In this document: in pieces, positions 58,601 to 64,000 of the stretch
Numbering within the stretch: position 1 is the first letter of the stretch
Layout of the letters: every line of letters starts with the position of its first letter
DNA from: Heterobilharzia americana
Taxonomy: Eukaryota > Platyhelminthes > Trematoda > Strigeidida > Schistosomatidae
Assembly: GCA_944470555.2 (NCBI GenBank)
Contig: OX104134.1
Coordinates: 108,990,701 to 109,054,700 of the forward strand
DNA length: 64,000 nucleotides
Direction of reading: 5' to 3'
The notes under the pieces: model-generated
What the model was told of the DNA's origin: nothing
Database searches by the model: none
Seen by the model: only the letters and a program-made list of their open reading frames with translations
Translations under genes and position numbers: made by a program

Positions 58601-58849
58601 GAATCAACAATGCCGTTCAATCAGACCATTCTTTGAATGTTGATGCAGTGAAAGTAATCAAGTAAGGAAATTTCAAATTATTGGCTGTAAAGTTAGAAAG
58701 TTAACGACTTTGGAAGGTAAATACAAACCACTGAGTGAAGTATCCATAACAGACTGTACTAAAACCATCGTTCAGGTGAATTTCTGGATTACTAGTAAAA
58801 ATTGCTGCCAGTGTGATGGTTATTTCCAACCTAACGTCATTCTGATAAT
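55614..58849. other. No gene recognised
   Basis: Several short open frames (55,833-56,033 and 57,009-57,194 on the plus strand) lack splice context or family resemblance. The part below 56.3 kb may be further 5' remnant of the CR1-like element. Confidence 0.35.
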
Positions 58850-58975
58850 AATGGGTAAATAGTGGCTATCACTGAAATTCAAGACGCATTTTTCGTCCTA
58901 TTTAGGACTTGTCAACTGGATATACCTACCTCAAAGTAATTGTTGTTCCCATCAGGACTATGGCCGAGAATCAGT
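58850..58975 (-). repeat. Sm-alpha-type SINE hammerhead end, degenerate
   Basis: The minus-strand hammerhead relic at 58,871-58,924 has ATCCAG stem I, TTGACAA for CTGATGA, a well-formed GTCC/GGAC stem II, GAAA and GCGTC at the cleavage position. Changes at C3 and U7-G8 predict loss of activity. Confidence 0.65.
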
Positions 58976-58984
58976 CTATTGAAT

Positions 58985-59135
58985 TGCCAGTGGATAGCTT
59001 TCTGAAGTTTGGAACAAATGGTGGGGGTTTGAGTCTTCTTTCAAACAACATCAATCACTCGGAGGTTGGCACATCCAGCTGATGACTCCTTAATGGGACG
59101 AAATACGCATCCTAGATTTCTTTGTCCATCATTAT
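58985..59135 (+). repeat. Sm-alpha-type SINE with intact hammerhead core
   Basis: A decayed A box and a B box (GGGTTTGAGTC, about 59,025-59,035) precede a hammerhead at 59,071-59,119. It lies head to head with the minus-strand copy just upstream. Confidence 0.7.
59071..59119 (+). ncRNA. Hammerhead ribozyme, type I, candidate
   Basis: Core nucleotides are all present: CTGATGA (59,079-59,085), GAAA (59,100-59,103) and ATC before the predicted cleavage after 59,111. Stem I pairs ATCCAG with CTAGAT (one C.A mismatch). Stem II is TCC/GGA with a C.C mismatch at the base pair next to the core (10.1-11.1), which normally is G-C. Stem III is minimal, as in schistosome hammerheads. Self-cleavage is possible but probably slowed. 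Confidence 0.6.
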
Positions 59136-60332
59136 TACTGAAGTGAAACTACCAATAATTTCAAGACAATGGCACAAGTGCTCATATGTCAGTAGTAGTC
59201 AGTTATTCCGGTTCAATCAGTGATGACATTTTACAAGCAGTAACATCTAATATTAATGTGTTGATTAGCACATCAGGTTGAACTCTGATAAGAGTAACTC
59301 ATGAAGAACGATTGCATTATTGTTCTTTCTAAGAATATTCAACGTGGATAACGTTTCATCAAGTTTGAATGTGAAAATTTTAGGATTCAAACAATGTCTT
59401 AGATCGGACACTTTCTTACGGTTTCACGGATATTTTAGTGATGTTTGCTGTTTCAACGTTTTTCACACCAAAGGAATGACTTCTATGGTTTTACAAAGGG
59501 AGTTTTTCTTTACACAAACATAAATTAACAAAAGGTTATTTTCAAGTGTCTAATCAAACAGACTTACTAGTTTTACTTTCTGGAAATGCAATTACACTTT
59601 CAAAATATGCTAAAACTTTAGCTGTGTTTCTCAAACTTCGCATAAGATGAGTGAGCTTAGTTTTCACCATGGTAATAATCTTCATTTTAAAGGTACGTGG
59701 TGTTAAAATGAATAGTTGACCTGTAATCATGTTGAAAGTAAGTCCTTGAGTTTTGGATAATGCTTTTTACTTTCCAAGTTATCAACTCTTTTTAAGTCAA
59801 ACAATTCTAAGTGGTAAATCACTGTTTAAACACACAATGACCGTTTATTCTATTACGTCTGCAAATTGAACATGATATTTTGAACTTTTGATTTTACATA
59901 AATAAAAGCGCATTGCGATGAATTGCTAACATTGTCATTATGGTGAGTCATCCAGTTGGCATCAGTTTCTTGAAATGAACTCACTGACAACACAAAAAAT
60001 ATTTGATAGAGAAAGATAAGCAGGTGTACAAGTTTATTGTTCTTTTGGATTTTGACAAAACAATAAGATGCGTATCGTCTGAATCATGAAATGTATTTGC
60101 GTAACACAGTTCGAACAGCATGATCACACATATACTTGTTATAGGGATTTATATGAAAAATTGTGAGGTTAAGCTGAAGGAAAATGAGATAAGGTGAGAA
60201 GACAATACTGAAAGTCAAAATAATAATAAAGCTCAGTAAAGCGAAAGTAATATAGAAAACCAACCTTTAGTTCGAAACTGAATCTACGTAGGAGGGTTTA
60301 ATGGGTACTTTAAATAGTATCAAATTCTTTGA
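59136..60332. other. No feature recognised
   Basis: AT-rich; no gene or repeat family was identified. Confidence 0.4.
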
Positions 60333-61365
60333 GATTATTATTATTAGTCCCTTGGGTTGATAGTGAAACATAGGGATTCAGTAGCTTGCCTCCATTCCAC
60401 TCTATTCTCTGAAATCTTTTGAACCTGGTTTCACGACAGCCCAGAAGCTTTCATTTCTTCCTAGCATGATCTCCTCCATGTCACCCTCAGCTGGGACGAC
60501 CAACTCGTCGTTTCCCCTTTGGATTCCACTCGAGGGCCTGGCCTGGCGCGTGATGTCCCAAAACAATCTTCTCAGTGCACTCCTAATGCAATCCATCTAA
60601 ACTTTATTCTGTATATTTGTTGGGTGATAGGTTCTTGGTTGATTCGTCACCAGCCAGAGTTCCTTGTTGCTCATTCCTTCTGGCCATCTGATCTTCAGTA
60701 GCAAGCGGAGGCAGCTGTTGATGAATGTCTGCAGTTTGTTGGAAATCCCTTTCGTAACGCGCCAAGTTTCTGAACCATCACATGGAAGCACTGACTTGAC
60801 ATTGGTGTTGAAAATCCGCATCTTGTTCCCCATGCTGAGTGCAGTAGATCTCCACACTTGTTTCAGACTGATGAAGGCCTATCTTGCTCTTCCGATCCTG
60901 GCTTTGACGTCCTCATCAAAGCCACCGCCTGTAGTTGAAACAGTGCTGCCTAGATAGGTGGAAGAGGCTACTTCATTTAACTTCCTCCCTTTCATGGTGA
61001 TTGGAGCTTGTTGTTTTTGTTGGTTGGATATCAAAATCACCTCTGTCTTCTCTACGTCCACCTGAAGGAAGTCCCGTCTTCGCTGCCCTACCTCTTCTGT
61101 CAACTTGTTAGTTTACACCTGTAGATCTCCGAGTTTGTGCGACAAGACATTAGATATGAATCATCATTGGCGAAATCCAAATCTTATAGGGTATTTCCAT
61201 CGGTCCAGCCAGCGTATGCCCATTTTCTCGCTCCTCACTGTTTGTTACATGATGCAGTCGACCACAGTCAGGAAGATCATCGCTGATAGTTGGCGGCAAC
61301 CTTGTCTTACTTCTGTCTTCACTACAAAGGCGTCGCTGAGCTTGTCATTGTGAATTACTTGGCTT
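60333..61365 (-). mobile_element. RTE-like retrotransposon, copy 5 (5'-truncated)
   Basis: A 3' end of about 1 kb: post-RT region and part of the RT, with the (TAA)n tail (60,333-60,347) next to CCAAGGGA. From 60,348 to 61,316 it is identical to 45,581-46,549 of the right arm, including its frameshifts. The last 50 bp before truncation at about 61,363 differ at several positions and look like copies 1-3 (GTGAATTACTTGG). Confidence 0.87.
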
Positions 61366-64000
61366 CTGTCGTCTTCATATCTTTGAGAATAGGTAGTCGG
61401 TAATTCAGTTCACTCTATTACTTAGTAATTAAAATTTTTTAGCTTAAGGTCATTGAATACCGCCTGCAGGATAGCAAAAAGACCATAATACGCTTCTTAA
61501 TGTTTTTGTCCAGATTTCTGTATGATGTTGACACAGTACTTTCTTGTAAATTGTTGACCAAAAGTATGCAGTTCAAATAATGCACGGCACTTCAGAAAAT
61601 GTTTTTCTGAAGAATTACATTTCAAACCAATGAAACATGTCTGAGCACCAGAAGTTCGTGGTAGACCCTACCATCCATACTTAATGAAATATGTTAGCCT
61701 TCTTTATACTCTGCTTCTGTCTCTTCACTTAGACTGAGTTCTCAAATATAAAAGGATTTGTCTCGATAAGCCTTCTTAACTTGAAGAATCGGCTAAAGTT
61801 TTGAAAAAACTCGGATAATAAGAGAAAAACCTTATATGGAGACTTATTAGGTTACTTTTTTAACTGGAGTAGATATAATCAGTAGCCTACGCGATGCACA
61901 CATCTCCTGTTATATGTTTTGATAAACGAAGCTCAGTTTTTCTGAAATAATTCATGAGAGCTTGCAAAAGTTATAAAAACTGTCAGTAGCGACAATTCGC
62001 AGCTGTTTTCTTCAGAACTGGAAACAGTGTCTCGACTTTTAAAGGCATTTCTTTGATACTTTTCTAATAAATGATATCGTTTTTGGCTTACTAGTGTAAG
62101 ATGACTTTACAAAACGGTTATTTTCATAATTCACTTTCCTTTTCATAATAATATTATCTTACTCTATTATTCGAATGGAAACACTGAAGTATGTTTAACT
62201 TGTAACAAGTTCGAATTGCATAGTCTAGGTTCATGCAGACTATGAATGCAATAATGAAACTGGGAGCATCTTCCTTATATATTAGGCCAGTCATCACATC
62301 ACAGCTATTTATTTAAGGATACTACAATCAAACGGCTCAGCTATGTTTGTAGATGTTCGGAATTGACATACACATACCTTACATTTTACACGTTTTTATT
62401 ATAAAAACTTGCGAAATCAAAGCTAATAGGATGAAGCGTGACATAAAATAATTGTGACTGCTCCTTACACAATCTCTTGACAAGTGATGGAATCGAACAT
62501 GCAGGAACATACGGTGTGGTGTGTTGCACGTTTATAAATATAAGACGATTGATTAGCGTTCTTGAGATAGCATGAGTACAGATTTAATGTCGATCAGCAG
62601 CATCTTTCAAATGCCCATGATCTCTGTGTGACGAGCGTGCACATGTGCATTGAAAGAATGTTCCACACATCACGTTTCAATCTTTAAAGTTACAGCAGAA
62701 TATGGTAAGATCTTGTTTTGCATATTTCATAAGAAACCAAATATTTCAAGGCCTATCCGCATCACAATGTTTTGTTATTTGATAGGCTGTGAAAAATGTG
62801 AACTTATCTCATTTGAAGTGGATCCTGATATACTGACTAATTAGTATGAGGTGATGGGAAGGATAACTAAACTATTGTGAGTACTAATAATCAGTTTATA
62901 CGATTAATCTTCTATAGGAACATCATCTGTCATTTGAGATGGAAGTCACTTTGTCGCGAGATATAAATGATATCAAATCATATTATTTTATAAGTCTGAT
63001 CAAACATAAGTAGTCTACAGAGCATTAATACTTGGGTGTTGGAAGCATTCTCATGGTGCACTGCAATAAACACTTCAAAGACAGCCATTATAAGTGGTTT
63101 CACTAGGAACCCAAAGGACAAATAATATAATAGTAACATGGATACTGATGCTAAAATCTTATTTTTATCCTCTAACAACCAAACAGACGGCGAAACTGCG
63201 ACCACTAACGCGAAATAACACCCACACCCTCAAAAGTAACTCTGTAGAACCAAAACAAACTTTTTGATCTCAGCAAAGGTAAGTCACACGTTAGCATATA
63301 AAACAGACATTTGTAGATTTGCACATTGATTCGCTTATAAAGAAAAGCCATAACAAATTCGCTACTACATACTGGGTTGGCTGTCTTTCGTTCATCTATA
63401 TATCTAGTTACTTTGTCTAAAGACACATTTGATTTCCAGACTATTTGCGATTTATAGGATGGATTATGAAAGAATGTGTATCTTATCAGGAATCAACTAA
63501 TATAAGTCTTCGCATTATATAGTAGATTTGTATACAGAAAGCTTGCTCTGATATTTTTTACTGAGAACAATTATGTCTGAATTGAAACTTTTCTATAAGG
63601 CCCGTTTATTGGAGATTATAGAAAATACGCTATGAAGAAGTTATAACCACTCACGCAAACAGTTTTGTTATATTTAGATTAGGATAGCGTGAGACTTCAC
63701 TGGTATTGCATACTTTTTAGCATATCAAAATGTTTGCAACACCATTTTTTTTATTTTTAAAAATATTTTTGTTGTAGATGTATGTTTCGGTATTGCTTTC
63801 ACTTCTTATATTTCCAAAAAAAATTGGAAATAATGATCACCGGTATACATATATCACTTTTTACCATCAAAAGAATTTAGGTAGTACTCTCTAGGGAAGT
63901 TATTCTTCTCTCTTACTGCAATATATTGAGTTACATAACTGACTTTTAATCATGCAATACACCAAATAGATTCTAATAAGATGAAAAATAGTAGTGTAAT
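61366..64000. other. No gene recognised; tiny RTE 3' scrap at about 63,097-63,135
   Basis: The only repeat match is TTTCACTAGGAACCCAAAGG followed by an ACAAATAATATAAT tail near 63,097-63,135, which equals the last bases of RTE copies 1-3. Open frames at 62,650-62,844 and 62,978-63,426 have no recognisable family. Confidence 0.4.

Overview
The window looks like a repeat-dense, AT-rich stretch of a flatworm genome, most likely a Schistosoma-type blood fluke. The evidence is split genes with kilobase introns, RTE-like non-LTR retrotransposons, Penelope-like elements with GIY-YIG endonuclease ends, a CsRn1-type LTR retrotransposon with a tRNA-Trp-like primer site, and tRNA-derived SINEs carrying hammerhead ribozyme remnants of the Sm-alpha kind. 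No bacterial-style operons, rRNA or CRISPR arrays are visible.

Layout. 1-7.3 kb is a pile of retroelement relics: a Penelope-like 3' end, a second LINE family on both strands, and an RTE-like copy (3.15-6.5 kb) nested inside the plus-strand LINE. 9.0-20.4 kb holds the only host gene I can reconstruct: four minus-strand exons whose splice phases join into a leucine-rich-repeat protein closely resembling LRRC23, a ciliary/flagellar radial-spoke protein. Its introns carry SINE, LINE and RTE fragments. 21.4-24.35 kb is an RTE copy abutting an inverted, internally deleted copy. 24.7-25.8 kb is a Penelope-like element and 26.7-27.3 kb a LINE relic. 28.9-31.75 kb is another RTE copy that runs into a 500-N assembly gap. 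32.25-33.7 kb is the gag/protease end and LTR of a CsRn1-type element sitting in a Penelope-like relic (33.7-34.6 kb).

36.86-51.0 kb is dominated by a near-perfect inverted repeat. The arms are about 5.4 kb (36,862-42,288 and 45,581-51,006) around a 3.3 kb loop. Each arm carries a decayed RTE copy, a hammerhead-SINE and about 2 kb of other sequence. A third copy of the RTE 3' end (60,348-61,316) matches the right arm base for base over 969 bp. 53-56 kb holds decayed LINE and Penelope pieces, and 58.86-59.13 kb a head-to-head pair of hammerhead-SINEs, one with an intact catalytic core.

No transposon copy here looks coding-competent: every endonuclease or reverse transcriptase frame is broken. 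The interest lies in the LRRC23-like gene, the large palindrome, the lesions shared between copies (which point to DNA-level duplication rather than fresh retrotransposition) and the hammerhead relics. Similarity calls rest on recognised motifs and recalled family features; no database search was run.
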